A stretch of DNA of 64,000 nucleotides from Planomicrobium stackebrandtii (GCF_030814955.1 NZ_JAUSWB010000001.1:62001-126000), one strand, 5' to 3'; shown: positions 52,256 through 62,568, counted from the stretch's first letter. Translations and numbers: made by a program. Notes: generated from the sequence alone by a model not told the origin.

Positions 52256-54358
52256 TCATTTCTTAAATCGCGTGTTTAGGTCATGCAGTTCAGCAGGCAG
52301 GGGACGGCCAAAATAATAGCCTTGGCCTTCGTCGCATTGTTGGCATTGCAGGAACGTCAATTGGGCAATATCTTCAATGCCTTCTGCCACGACCGTCATG
52401 TTGAGTTGATGCGCCAGTGAAATGATGCTGGCCGTGATGGCTTTGCCGTTCAAATCTGTGCTGATGTCTTCGACAAAACTGCGGTCGATTTTGACGCGGT
52501 CAAACGAGAATTGCCGCAAATAGCTGAGGGACGTGTAGCCGGTGCCAAAATCGTCAATTGACATCGAGACACCCAATTCTTTCAAGCTTTGCAAACTGCA
52601 TTTCAGCAAATCCGTGTCCACCAACAAAATGCTTTCGGTCACTTCCAATTCCAGCCACTTGGCGTTCAGTCCGGTTTCTTCCAGGATGGCCTTGACGGTC
52701 TGGACAAAATTGAGTTGCTGCAGCTGAATGGTCGAGATGTTAACACAGATTTTAATTGGCGGGTAGCCTTGGTCCTGCCAGGCTTTATTTTGTGTACAGG
52801 CGGTATGCAGGACCCAGCGGCCAATGGAAACAATTTGCCCGGTTTCCTCAGACACTGGAATAAAGCGGTCGGGCGGCACCAAACCCAGTTCCGGGTGGTT
52901 CCAGCGAATCAAAGCTTCCATGGCACTCAGCTGTCCACTTTTCAAATCGGTGATGGGCTGGTAATAGAGCACCATTTCCTGTTTCGTAATGGCCGATTTT
53001 AATTCTCTTTCAATTACCAGTCGATCTGCCGATTGTTGATCCAGTTCTTCGGAATACACTGTGTATTGATTGGTCTTGTATTTTTTCGTGTAGTACATGG
53101 CGGCATCCGCTTTTTTGATCAGGGCATCCACGGTTTCTTCCGGTCCTATGCTGAAGGCGATGCCAACGCTTGCTGAGATGGAAAAGGAGTGGCCGAGCGC
53201 TTCAAACGGTTTCGTCAAGGCTTCGTGAAGCTGTTCCGCTAAGCGGAAAACCTGTTCCTGTTCGAGGTTCGGCAACAGCACCGCAAATTCATCTCCCGCA
53301 AAGCGTCCCACCGTATCGCTCTCGCTTACACTGTCCAGCAGCCGTTGTGCAATATCCTTTAAGAACGCATCGCCAAACTCATGGCCGAATGAATCATTGA
53401 TGAATTTAAATCGATCCAAATTCAGCGACAGCACGGCGGGTTGAGGTTTTTCGCGACCGGTCGTTTTGATCGCTGTCTTTAGCCGGTCTTCAAATAATTT
53501 GCGGTTCGGCAGACGAGTCAGCGGATCGAAGAATACTAATCCTTCCATCAGTTTTTTGTAGTTGATTTCATTGGTGATATCTTTGGCAATGCCGTAGGCG
53601 CCGATGATGTTTCCGCCTGCTTTCATCGGAAAGTTGGTTATCAGCAGATTCCGCTTCTCCCCATCTTTCCGGATAATGGTAACGTCATACGTACTGGTAA
53701 TGCCGTTCAGGGCATCGTTGAAATGAAGAAGGGCGATAGGGAGATCTTCTGAAACAAGCAAAGGCGCAAAAGTAAGTTGAAGAATTTCTTCGATGGAGTA
53801 GCCGGACAGCGTCTCACATCCTGGATTAGCTGTTTTAAACTTCCCTTCGATGTCGAACGTGAAGATAGCATCCGGATTGTAGGCAAAAAGGGAATTCAGC
53901 CGTTCTTTATTTTCTATTAACTGCAGATTGGCCGTCACTTCTGCCGTAATATCAATAGCGGTTCCAAACAGGACATTTTTGCCTTGCCATTTCTTTTTCG
54001 TCGAATGGATTTCGACATGGCGTACCTGCCCGTCACTCCTGTATGCTCTGACACGATAGCGTGCATATGCATCCTGAGCCTCATAATCGGCCAGCATACG
54101 TGTTTGAATGACCGCCAAATCTTCGGGATGAATTAAATTTTCCGGATTAATGCGGCCGCTCAACAAATCTTCTTCACTGTAGCCCACTAACTCACAGAAA
54201 TGTTTATTCACATAAGAGTAGGTCCGTCCTGTGACAATATACATGCTGACGGGTGCCTGATGGATCATCCCATCAAATAACTCCTCGTATAGATGGTCTT
54301 GCGACACGGATAAGCTATTAATTACGGAGGTTTTTAAGTTGTTTTTGTCGTTTTTCAT
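52256..54358 (-). CDS. PAS-PAS-GGDEF-EAL signalling protein
   Basis: A 700-residue cyclic-di-GMP protein. Two PAS sensor domains (about residues 25-140 and 155-265), a diguanylate cyclase-like GGDEF domain (275-435) and an EAL phosphodiesterase domain (450-690). The GGDEF motif is degenerate (AGDEF, 354-358), while EAL is kept (MEALIRWNHP, 481-483, and DDFGTGYTSLSYL), so phosphodiesterase activity is more likely than synthesis. It has no membrane segment and is probably cytoplasmic. AGGAGG precedes the ATG. Confidence 0.95.
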   Translation of the reverse strand: MKNDKNNLKTSVINSLSVSQDHLYEELFDGMIHQAPVSMYIVTGRTYSYVNKHFCELVGYSEEDLLSGRINPENLIHPEDLAVIQTRMLADYEAQDAYARYRVRAYRSDGQVRHVEIHSTKKKWQGKNVLFGTAIDITAEVTANLQLIENKERLNSLFAYNPDAIFTFDIEGKFKTANPGCETLSGYSIEEILQLTFAPLLVSEDLPIALLHFNDALNGITSTYDVTIIRKDGEKRNLLITNFPMKAGGNIIGAYGIAKDITNEINYKKLMEGLVFFDPLTRLPNRKLFEDRLKTAIKTTGREKPQPAVLSLNLDRFKFINDSFGHEFGDAFLKDIAQRLLDSVSESDTVGRFAGDEFAVLLPNLEQEQVFRLAEQLHEALTKPFEALGHSFSISASVGIAFSIGPEETVDALIKKADAAMYYTKKYKTNQYTVYSEELDQQSADRLVIERELKSAITKQEMVLYYQPITDLKSGQLSAMEALIRWNHPELGLVPPDRFIPVSEETGQIVSIGRWVLHTACTQNKAWQDQGYPPIKICVNISTIQLQQLNFVQTVKAILEETGLNAKWLELEVTESILLVDTDLLKCSLQSLKELGVSMSIDDFGTGYTSLSYLRQFSFDRVKIDRSFVEDISTDLNGKAITASIISLAHQLNMTVVAEGIEDIAQLTFLQCQQCDEGQGYYFGRPLPAELHDLNTRFKK

Positions 54359-54523
54359 TAGTGTGGCCTCCTGTTAATCTAAACTGAAGCAGTTAAAATT
54401 GAAGTCTTGCAAATACCTGTTGTTCGTTGCAACAATATGCTTTCTTTATATGAATGATAAAGTATTTTTCAAACTAATGCCATTTATATTTTAATTTAAC
54501 AAAATAGCCAGCATTCTTGTAAA

Positions 54524-55342
54524 TCAACCTTTAGCGGATGATTCCAAGCGGTAGTGTCTGGGCGTCATGCCGACCGCTTTCTTAAACGCGGCTTGGAACT
54601 GGGTTGTACTTTTATAGCCAGTGTCGCGGGCAATGACTGCTATAGGACTCTTCGTGGAAATTAACAGCTGTTTAGCGGTGTCTATGCGGCATGAAATGAT
54701 GTACTGAAGGGGGCTCATGCCAGTCTGCTGTTTAAAGAGGCGAGCCAGCTGGTATTTGGTTAGGCCAAACCGATGGCCAAGTCCATCAAGCGACAGGGAG
54801 CGGCAATGGTTTTCTTCCATGAAATGCCGGATTTCCTGAATGATGGCGAGATTTGACAAAGAGATGGCATTATTGGGATTTACAGAGCGGCTAAGTAGCA
54901 GCAAGATCAACTCAATTAGGTGACAGGCCATTTGTCCGGAATTTAATTGGGGTTGAGCGGATTCCATTTGCAGTTGGGCCAATAGCGTTCTTAATCCGTT
55001 CAGATCGCTGACCGGGACAACGGGCGGCAAGTCGGTCTCAGGAACCTGTGAAGACGAACGGTTTCGAATAAAGGAAAGGGAGTACCCGCTTTGCTGTTCT
55101 GAAGCGGCAAACTCCAATTCGTGCCAGGTATCTGGACAGATGAGCAAAGCTGCGCCAGTTGGCACTGCATAGGGTTTATGGTCAAGCTGGCATTCGATTT
55201 GCCCTTCTAATACCAGCAGCATTTCCACCGTTTCTGGATGACGGTGAAGGGCTTGGCGCTGTGAGTGTCCTTTTGGTATGGTAAAGGAATGGATGGAATG
55301 AAAAATGAAAGGTTGGGGTGAGACGTCCGAGACAAGGGGCAA
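54524..55342 (-). CDS. AraC family transcriptional regulator
   Basis: 272 residues. The N-terminal 100 form a cupin-like sensing domain (HRHPETVEMLLVLEG). The C-terminus has the two AraC helix-turn-helix motifs (GHRFGLTKYQLARLFKQQTG and AVARDTGYKSTTQFQAAFK-type, near residues 185-260). The start is TTG 55342; an in-frame stop precedes it and no ATG is close. It diverges from the VOC-family gene at 55578, a likely target. Confidence 0.92.
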   Translation of the reverse strand: MPLVSDVSPQPFIFHSIHSFTIPKGHSQRQALHRHPETVEMLLVLEGQIECQLDHKPYAVPTGAALLICPDTWHELEFAASEQQSGYSLSFIRNRSSSQVPETDLPPVVPVSDLNGLRTLLAQLQMESAQPQLNSGQMACHLIELILLLLSRSVNPNNAISLSNLAIIQEIRHFMEENHCRSLSLDGLGHRFGLTKYQLARLFKQQTGMSPLQYIISCRIDTAKQLLISTKSPIAVIARDTGYKSTTQFQAAFKKAVGMTPRHYRLESSAKG

Positions 55343-55577
55343 AGTGATCGCTCATTTCTGTTTTTCTTATATTCTAACAAGAATCAATAAGAAATTCTGT
55401 ATAATATCGGCATATTTTTAAATTAAAAACAGATGGATGTGCAAGAATTAATAAGAATATTATAAAAGAGCCGGTAATCATGGCGAATATTATGCGTTAA
55501 AAGTGTATTTCCACTATGAATATTCTGATAATTGGCATAAAATCGAATGGAAGAAACGAATAAGGAGGTGAAAAATC

Positions 55578-55964
55578 GTGAAAGAATTGTGGATCAATCT
55601 ACCGGTAAAGGATTTAAGCAAATCACGAACGTTTTTCAGCGATATCGGCATGGAAATCATGGATGGAGGCGAAGGCAACACTCAAATGGTCGGAATGGTC
55701 GTCGGCACTCATCAGGTGCATGTCATGCTAGTGCAAGATGAGCGATTCAAAAGCTTTACGCACAACGCGCTGACGGATACCGATCAGTCAACAGAGGCGT
55801 TATTTTCGATTTCAGTCGACACAAAAGAAGAACTTGAGGAGATTATTGGAAACGTCAAACAAGCAGGCGGATTCGTATTTGGCGAGCCGACAGAACGAGA
55901 CGGATTGTATGGCGCAGGATTTGCAGATTTGGACGGACACCGATGGAATTTGCTGGTGATGTAG
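55578..55964 (+). CDS. VOC family (glyoxalase/bleomycin-resistance-like) protein
   Basis: 128 residues. The paired beta-alpha-beta-beta-beta modules are visible as ELWINLPVKDLSKSRTFFSD and GMVVGTHQVHVMLVQDE, then AGFADLDGHRWNLL with the late metal-ligand position. Homologues in Firmicutes are annotated only as VOC family. AAGGAGGTG precedes the GTG start. Its transcript diverges from the AraC regulator. Confidence 0.9.
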   Translation: MKELWINLPVKDLSKSRTFFSDIGMEIMDGGEGNTQMVGMVVGTHQVHVMLVQDERFKSFTHNALTDTDQSTEALFSISVDTKEELEEIIGNVKQAGGFVFGEPTERDGLYGAGFADLDGHRWNLLVM

Positions 55965-56773
<809 letters not shown>

Positions 56774-56803
56774 CAAAAAAACACCCAGCCCCATGCTGAG
56801 TGT
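56774..56803 (-). terminator. Terminator of the MFS efflux gene
   Basis: On the minus strand ACACTCAGC and GCTGGGTGT (56781-56803) pair with one mismatch, followed by a T run (plus-strand A run 56774-56780). Confidence 0.75.
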
Positions 56804-56812
56804 CAATTTTCC

Positions 56813-58045
56813 TTATAATCCTGAACCTTGGTATGCAGGTTTGCTTACTGTTTGTTCTTTTTGATCCAACCGGTAGCTGATGAATGCCAGTCCGGATGCG
56901 ATTAGCGCACACAGTCCGCCGACCCACGACAAGTGAATCAAGCTGGCGTTGGCTACTACATAGCCTCCAAGTGTCGCTCCAAGCGCTATGCCGATGTTAA
57001 CGGCTACTGGGGTCAATGATGATGCAAAGTCTTTTGCGGCTGGAAAATACACAGCTGCCAAATTCATCAAATACAGCTGAATCGTGGCGTTCATCACGTA
57101 GATCATCACCGCCATCAACATGATGCTGATGAGTCCAGCAATGGTCGATTGCATGGTAAAGAACAGCGATCCCAGGATAATGGCTTGAGCGATAAACACA
57201 AACCGCAGCTTGCTGATGCCGTTATGGCTGGCAATTTTCCCTGCCAATACATTGCTGAGGATAGAAAATGCACCATAAGCCAACAAAATGACACTGATGT
57301 AACTTGTCGGGATTCCCAGCCCTTCTTCTAAAATCGGCGTAATATACGTATAAACCGTGTAAGTACCTGCAATGGCGAATGTTGGAATAAAGAATGCCAG
57401 CACCATTCTTGGATTCGTCAATAATTTCAATTGCTCTTTAGCAGATGCTTTTTCAACCGGCAAATGTTTTGGAATAACAAAGATGCTGATGGCTAGACTG
57501 ACGACACCCAACAGTGCGGTAAACCAAAACGTCAATTGCCAGTTGCCGAGCTGCCCAATAAATGTCCCTAAAGGCACACCGAGAACATTGGCGATGGTAA
57601 ATCCGGCAAAAACCAGGGCTATAACCGATGCTTTCTTGGCTTCGGGCATCGTGTCGCTCGCAATGCTCATCGATATCGCAATCAGCACACCGCTGACTAC
57701 AGCCGTAACCACTCGTGAAACAATCAACAGTTCATAAGATCCTGACAATGCACTGATAACGTTGCCGACGATAAAAATGGAAATGAATAAAAGCATTAAC
57801 GGGTATTTAGGAAATCGGCTGACATAGGCGGTCAATAATGGTGTGCCGATTGCATAGGCTATCGCAAATCCTGAAATCAATGTTCCGGCGGTAGCCAATG
57901 TGATATTCAAATCACTTGAAACCTCTGTCAACAGTCCCACAATGACAAATTCACTTGTCCCCATGACAAAGGTCAATAAGGTTAATGTAAAAGCCAATAC
58001 TTTTTGCTTGGTGTTTAATAAATCTTCTTTTGCACGTGCTGCCAT
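56813..58045 (-). CDS. MFS efflux transporter (DHA1-like)
   Basis: 410 residues with 12 predicted helices. The first helices read TLLTFVMGTSEFVIVGLLTE, and the loop YVSRFPKYPLM matches AraJ/purine-efflux-like members. It probably exports small molecules. GGAGTG precedes the ATG at 58045. The arsR-type regulator gene is just upstream on the same strand, and an operator-like site lies 85 bases before the start. Confidence 0.92.
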   Translation of the reverse strand: MAARAKEDLLNTKQKVLAFTLTLLTFVMGTSEFVIVGLLTEVSSDLNITLATAGTLISGFAIAYAIGTPLLTAYVSRFPKYPLMLLFISIFIVGNVISALSGSYELLIVSRVVTAVVSGVLIAISMSIASDTMPEAKKASVIALVFAGFTIANVLGVPLGTFIGQLGNWQLTFWFTALLGVVSLAISIFVIPKHLPVEKASAKEQLKLLTNPRMVLAFFIPTFAIAGTYTVYTYITPILEEGLGIPTSYISVILLAYGAFSILSNVLAGKIASHNGISKLRFVFIAQAIILGSLFFTMQSTIAGLISIMLMAVMIYVMNATIQLYLMNLAAVYFPAAKDFASSLTPVAVNIGIALGATLGGYVVANASLIHLSWVGGLCALIASGLAFISYRLDQKEQTVSKPAYQGSGL

Positions 58046-58129
58046 AAAACGGTCACTCCAACTTCGTAGTTTATTTGTGGTTCGTGTTCCCTGCCCTTTT
58101 CAAAAAGGCTGCAAACTATAAATATAGAT

Positions 58130-58149
58130 ATATCTAGAATAATCGATAT
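58130..58149 (-). promoter_or_regulatory. Operator-like inverted repeat before the MFS gene
   Basis: ATATCTA-N6-TCGATAT (58130-58136 and 58143-58149). It has the same layout as the repeat before the regulator gene (ATATCGA-N6-TCGATAT). Confidence 0.6.
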
Positions 58150-58183
58150 GAAAAGTACACAGAGATTTGCTTTCCAAAAGGAA

Positions 58184-58507
58184 TCAAATCTCCTGTTTCA
58201 CGAATTCTGCAATTTTAGCCAAGGTCTCTTCGTTCCGTCTGTAATACGTCCACTGCCCGTAACGTACGGCTTCCAGCAATCCTGCCTTTTGCATGATGGA
58301 CAAGTAATGGGAAACCGTCGATTGGGACAAATTTACCTTGTCCTGAATATCTCCGACACAGACGCCACCTTCGATGCTTACCTCCTTCGGCAAATGCGCT
58401 TGCTGTTTCGGAAAGTTCTTTTCAGGCTCTCTTAACCATTTCAGTATATCCAGACGGGTCTTATTCGACAAAGCTTTAAATACATCCAACTCATTTAAAT
58501 TATCCAT
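58184..58507 (-). CDS. ArsR family regulator of the MFS gene
   Basis: About 107 residues. A winged helix core with FKALSNKTRLDILKWL and the recognition helix NLSQSTVSHYLSIMQKAGLL. Only one Cys lies in the region that senses arsenite in ArsR (GGVCVGDI), so a different ligand is likely. The start is set at 58507, because the perfect inverted repeat at 58519-58538 falls just upstream and would otherwise be coding. It probably represses itself and the MFS exporter downstream. Confidence 0.85.
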   Translation of the reverse strand: MDNLNELDVFKALSNKTRLDILKWLREPEKNFPKQQAHLPKEVSIEGGVCVGDIQDKVNLSQSTVSHYLSIMQKAGLLEAVRYGQWTYYRRNEETLAKIAEFVKQEI

Positions 58508-58518
58508 ACCCGGATTGT

Positions 58519-58538
58519 ATATCGAGATGGTTCGATAT
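58519..58538 (-). promoter_or_regulatory. Operator-like inverted repeat before the ArsR-type gene
   Basis: ATATCGA (58519-58525) and TCGATAT (58532-58538) form a perfect 7-bp inverted repeat with a six-base spacer, 12 bases upstream of the regulator start. Confidence 0.7.
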
Positions 58539-58681
58539 GTCAATAAACTAAGCTTCAAATCAAAATCCTCTTTCCTTACCCACTGCTAGAAAAAGTTAAT
58601 ATAGAAGATACCGATGCAATTGGCTTTAAAAGTATGATAAGGTAAAAATATGAAAGCGTATGAGAAAGAATGTGAACGATT

Positions 58682-58909
58682 GTGCTAGGGAAATTCAATC
58701 TAGGCTTGGCATTTCTGGTTCTGTTGGCAGCATTGCTCGGACTCTTCAGTGATCGCCTTGCCATTTCTCCACCCCTGATGTTTGCATTAATTGCGATAGC
58801 TTTCTTATCTTTTGGTGTAGAAAAAATCCGATATGGCATGAAGAAAATCGGTTATCTATATCTGATTGTTTTCATCGTTATATCTATATCAGCTGCTGCC
58901 TCCCTTTGA
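58682..58909 (+). CDS. DUF3953 family small membrane protein
   Basis: A 75-residue hydrophobic protein with about three helices. The segments SPPLMFALIAIAFLSFGVEK and the GLFSDR loop match DUF3953 proteins. Function unknown. The GTG at 58682 has a weak ribosome site. It diverges from the arsR-type gene. Confidence 0.65.
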   Translation: MLGKFNLGLAFLVLLAALLGLFSDRLAISPPLMFALIAIAFLSFGVEKIRYGMKKIGYLYLIVFIVISISAAASL

Positions 58910-58965
58910 GCAGTGGTCACTGTATAGTCTTTTTGCATAAGTCACCATGAAAGGTTGGGAACGCT

Positions 58966-59127
58966 TTGCTGATTTATTTTTTACTGGCTTTTGCAGTTGT
59001 GTTTTTAGCCATATTTCTGATTAGCATAATCGTTAATAAACTGTTAGGCACAGATGGTGAGTTTCAATGGCTGGCATCACTCGTCATTAGTTTTGTACTC
59101 ACCCTCATTTTTTTAGCATTCTTGTAA
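58966..59127 (+). CDS. Small two-helix membrane protein, 53 aa (candidate)
   Basis: TTG 58966 with AAAGG about 11 bases upstream opens 53 residues. They form two hydrophobic helices (LLIYFLLAFAVVFLAIFLIS and ASLVISFVLTLIFLAFL) joined by a polar loop (NKLLGTDGEFQW). It sits 56 bases after the DUF3953 gene and may be co-transcribed. A bidirectional terminator follows. Confidence 0.5.
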   Translation: MLIYFLLAFAVVFLAIFLISIIVNKLLGTDGEFQWLASLVISFVLTLIFLAFL

Positions 59128-59173
59128 TTTAAGTGTGGTAATCGTAAATGAATCTTAATGCAAACAGCCAATA

Positions 59174-59210
59174 GAAAAAGCTGCACCCTAATTTAGGATG
59201 CAGCTTTTTC
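59174..59210. terminator. Bidirectional terminator
   Basis: GAAAAAGCTGCA (59174-59185) pairs with TGCAGCTTTTTC (59199-59210). It closes the small-protein unit and overlaps the last bases of the kinase gene. Confidence 0.88.
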
Positions 59211-61221
59211 ATGTAGTGCTTCGTTTCATATCGCGTATCGCCTGAATGGACAACCTGACCAGCAGGATCACACACAGGAACAGTCCCGTATATGCGGCGG
59301 TGTTTAGATAGACAGCATACTCCGTATTGATAAACTGTGCTATGGCCAATAAGGCCGCTGAAACCAGTCCGAACGTGATGCCTGACATCAAAAGCACAAA
59401 CCGGGAGAAAAGTTGCAGGACGAAATTGGCATTGTGTTTGTCAGAAAAGACGTCGTGATGCAGGATGATTTTCCCGCCTTCGATGCGTTGAATCAACTGA
59501 TCAGCGCGCTTGGGCAATTTCATCATTTCCGGAATCAGCAATGCCAGTTCCTCTTCAAGACGTTGTTTCGTTTCACGCGGTTCAGTAAACGGCTTTTTCA
59601 AAACTGCAGTTTTGTATTTTTTCGCAAACACTTTTGCTTCTGTAAACATATCGAATTTCGGGTCAATAGTGTGCAGCGTGCTGTCTAAGCTAATCAAAGA
59701 CCGGAGTGCCATTCCCACAGAGGGATAAAATGCCAAACCGAACTCGCGTACAATATCGAACATGGCATGAATTAGTTCTTCCGTCTGAATTTTATCGACG
59801 TAAGCGATTTTCAGCAGCAGTTGGCCAACCGACTGTTCCAGTTTTTGGCGGTCAATCTGGCTATTGTCTTCCACTAACACGTTGATGGCGTCACAAATGA
59901 CTTCTGCATCATTTTGCTGGACCCCGATGATGAATAAATTCAGCCCGTCCTGCTGTGGAGCGGCCAGCCGTCCGACAGCACCAAAATCCAATAGGATGGG
60001 CTTGCCGTCTTGTTGATCGATGAAAATGTTGCCGGGATGCGGATCGGCGTGAAAAATTCCGGAAAACAGCATTTGTTCGAAAAAGGAAAACAACACGGTG
60101 CGGCCGAATTCTTTTTGGTCCACATCAAACTGATCGAATACGGCTTCCCCTCTGGAAATGCTTTTTCCATTAAAATACTGCATGACAATCAGGTTGTCGT
60201 TGCTGAACTCCCGGTAAACATGAGGAATTTTAACCGGGTAATCGCTTTTCTTCAAGGCATTGGCGACTTGGATGGTGTTGCGGGTTTCAATTTCAAAATT
60301 GATTTCTTCCCGCAGCCCGTTTGCAAAACCAACAGCCAGTTCCCGGAAGCCGATATTCTCGGCCCATTTTGATTTGCTGGCCACCCAATCAGCAAATTCA
60401 ACCAAAATGTCCAAATCGTTGCGCATAATGCCTTTTACTTCAGGGCGCAGCAATTTGATAACCACATTTTCCTGCGTCTGCCTCAAGACAGCCCGGTGCA
60501 CCTGGCCAATTGAACCGGCAGCCAGTGGCTCCATGTCAAACTCCGAAAAAACATCTTCGACACTTGCCGATAAAGAGTTCTTTAAAATCATTGTCACTTG
60601 CTCACTGGTCAGCGGTTTGACATCCTGCTGCAGTGTCTCCAGTTCTTCGATAAAGACCGGAGAAAACAGCTCAGTGCGTGTAGACAGCACTTGCCCGAAC
60701 TTGATGAAGATTCCGCCGCTTTGTTCCAGCGTATCGCGGAAAGCAATGGCAAAATCCCGGTTGCTTTCCCGGTGGCGCGCATAGCGGATCGTCCGGGAAA
60801 AGCCGTTTCTGACAGCAATTTCGAGCACCTGGCTGAGGCGTTTCTGGCGCATCCAGCGGTGCCGCAGCCGGTGGTAGATGAATTTCTGGCCGGTGATGCG
60901 TTCTCCCCGTTCCCCGAGTTCGATGGGATCGAAAAGCTCAAAGAAAAGGTAAAACAGCATCGAAATCAGCAGCATGCTGCCGATCCAAATGATGGAGCTG
61001 GCGTCCATAACGGCAAAAACAATGTTTTCGCTTAAAAAATCCGTATAGCGCAAATAAGAGTACCAATACACAAAGGTTGTTAAACTGACCCCCAACAGGA
61101 CCGAAAGGATTCGTTTCGTGAAATTGACCTTTGAACCCATCAAACGGCCGCTTACGTAATAAATGAATAGAGCCACTGCCAGCAGTTCCAGTAACATAAT
61201 GAAAAAGTTCATGGAGGGCAT
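59209..61221 (-). CDS. ABC1/AarF/UbiB-type atypical kinase
   Basis: About 670 residues. After two or three N-terminal helices, the ABC1 kinase core has KFGQVLSTR (the KxGQ motif), LAAGSIGQVHRAVL (Ala/Gly-rich nucleotide loop), the catalytic segment HADPHPGNIF and the DFG-like LDFGAVGRL. Two C-terminal hydrophobic helices follow. In E. coli, UbiB/AarF supports ubiquinone synthesis; in Gram-positives the role is unclear and may concern isoprenoid quinones. The start is uncertain: ATG 61221 is chosen, with TTG/GTG alternatives to 61251. Confidence 0.9.
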   Translation of the reverse strand: MPSMNFFIMLLELLAVALFIYYVSGRLMGSKVNFTKRILSVLLGVSLTTFVYWYSYLRYTDFLSENIVFAVMDASSIIWIGSMLLISMLFYLFFELFDPIELGERGERITGQKFIYHRLRHRWMRQKRLSQVLEIAVRNGFSRTIRYARHRESNRDFAIAFRDTLEQSGGIFIKFGQVLSTRTELFSPVFIEELETLQQDVKPLTSEQVTMILKNSLSASVEDVFSEFDMEPLAAGSIGQVHRAVLRQTQENVVIKLLRPEVKGIMRNDLDILVEFADWVASKSKWAENIGFRELAVGFANGLREEINFEIETRNTIQVANALKKSDYPVKIPHVYREFSNDNLIVMQYFNGKSISRGEAVFDQFDVDQKEFGRTVLFSFFEQMLFSGIFHADPHPGNIFIDQQDGKPILLDFGAVGRLAAPQQDGLNLFIIGVQQNDAEVICDAINVLVEDNSQIDRQKLEQSVGQLLLKIAYVDKIQTEELIHAMFDIVREFGLAFYPSVGMALRSLISLDSTLHTIDPKFDMFTEAKVFAKKYKTAVLKKPFTEPRETKQRLEEELALLIPEMMKLPKRADQLIQRIEGGKIILHHDVFSDKHNANFVLQLFSRFVLLMSGITFGLVSAALLAIAQFINTEYAVYLNTAAYTGLFLCVILLVRLSIQAIRDMKRSTT

Positions 61222-61305
61222 TTCTATCTCAACACCAATCCTCACCAGCAACAGGCCGGTTTAATTTCTTCAGTATACCAAAACTTTGCCAAATATTCTT
61301 TTCCA

Positions 61306-62568
61306 TCACGGTTTTGGCTGAACAGGCTCCGGCAACTTCTGGATCAGGTCCAGCAAGCCGACCGGATAAAGGGTTGTCTCATCAAGAGACAGCTCTTCCA
61401 AACTGACCCATTTCGCAGTCGTCTGTTTGCTCCCTTCAGTAACCGCAAAAGATTCAAAATCCCATAGGTGGTCATTTTCAAATTCGACTTCATAAACAAG
61501 CGTGATTTCATGAAAAACCTGTTGTTTCAGCGTATATATGTTTTCCAGGACATCCATATAGCGTACAATACGGACGTCGGCACCGATTTCTTCCTGAAAT
61601 TCTCTCTTCAACGCATCAGCGGAAGGTTCACCAAGTTCGATCGTGCCACCCAGCGGCCGGTAAAAAGGGCCGTCCCTGCCTGAATGAGCCACAAATTGCT
61701 GTTCCAAAAGGATTTTATCCCCTCTTTTCAAAATTCCCAACGTGTTTGCACGCGGACGCAAATGCCGGTTCTTTTTAATATCATAATCTGCGACGACAGA
61801 TGAAACGATATGGCAGGTGTCCCATTCCCTATTTGAAAACTCGACAATCGGATACGTTTTCTGAAAAAGCTGGCGATCGATGTCGCTTGGGTGCATGCCT
61901 TCTGCATAGAGCCCGGTGATGGTTTGCTGGAGAGTTTCCAGATGCTTCAATTTTTGTTCGAGCAAAGCGCGGCCATTTTCCAAAAATCCCGCATGGCTGC
62001 AGAACACAGATTGGAATGGCAACGCCAATAACGTCCGGAGTGATGCCAATATGAGCGGGACCGACTCGCTTTTCATCATGACCCGTGTTTTCGGAGACAC
62101 AAACAAGTCCCCGGTGAACAGGCGTCCGGTTGCTTCGTGAAACAAAGCAACGTGGTCGTCTGCGTGACCCGGTGTATGGATGACTTGCCACTCGAGTGTA
62201 CGGGAGCGGATTTGGTTGCCAAGTGGCTGTGCTCGAAACGCTTTGCGATTGCCCCACGTAATCTTGCGGTAGTTCGGGTATTCTCCGTCCACTTCCAACC
62301 TCTCTATACCGAGCGGATGGATAAAGAGCGGAATGCCTCTATTCTCCTGCAGCCACGCTGCATTACCGGTATGGTCTTCGTGATGATGCGTCAACACCAC
62401 TTGATCAAATGAATAATTCTTGAAAAAATCCTTCAACTCTTCCTGCAGCTTTTCAGCACCCGTATCAATCAGCATGCCATCAACCAAATAGACAAATACT
62501 TTGCTGCGGGTTTTATCAAGAATTCCTTCCACGCACAGCACCTGATCTTTTTCATATACTTTAATCAT
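61306..62568 (-). CDS. Metallo-beta-lactamase fold / Nudix fusion protein
   Basis: 420 residues in two domains. Residues 1-260 are a metallo-beta-lactamase fold: THHHEDHTG (His61, His63, Asp65, His66), VIHTPGHADDHVAL, and FTGDLF near residues 145-155. Residues 270-420 are a Nudix domain with box GGTIELGEPSADALKREFQE then EIG (307-329). Either domain alone would hydrolyse thioesters or nucleotide diphosphates. GGGGGG precedes the ATG. The fusion looks real, not two adjacent genes, because no start codon lies at the junction. The combined substrate is unknown. Confidence 0.88.
   Translation of the reverse strand: MIKVYEKDQVLCVEGILDKTRSKVFVYLVDGMLIDTGAEKLQEELKDFFKNYSFDQVVLTHHHEDHTGNAAWLQENRGIPLFIHPLGIERLEVDGEYPNYRKITWGNRKAFRAQPLGNQIRSRTLEWQVIHTPGHADDHVALFHEATGRLFTGDLFVSPKTRVMMKSESVPLILASLRTLLALPFQSVFCSHAGFLENGRALLEQKLKHLETLQQTITGLYAEGMHPSDIDRQLFQKTYPIVEFSNREWDTCHIVSSVVADYDIKKNRHLRPRANTLGILKRGDKILLEQQFVAHSGRDGPFYRPLGGTIELGEPSADALKREFQEEIGADVRIVRYMDVLENIYTLKQQVFHEITLVYEVEFENDHLWDFESFAVTEGSKQTTAKWVSLEELSLDETTLYPVGLLDLIQKLPEPVQPKP

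Noticed and set aside
54524..55342. Alternative ATG of the AraC gene in another frame near 55354
   Set aside because: That frame quickly leaves the AraC fold and is not continued by the recognised domain, so TTG 55342 is kept.
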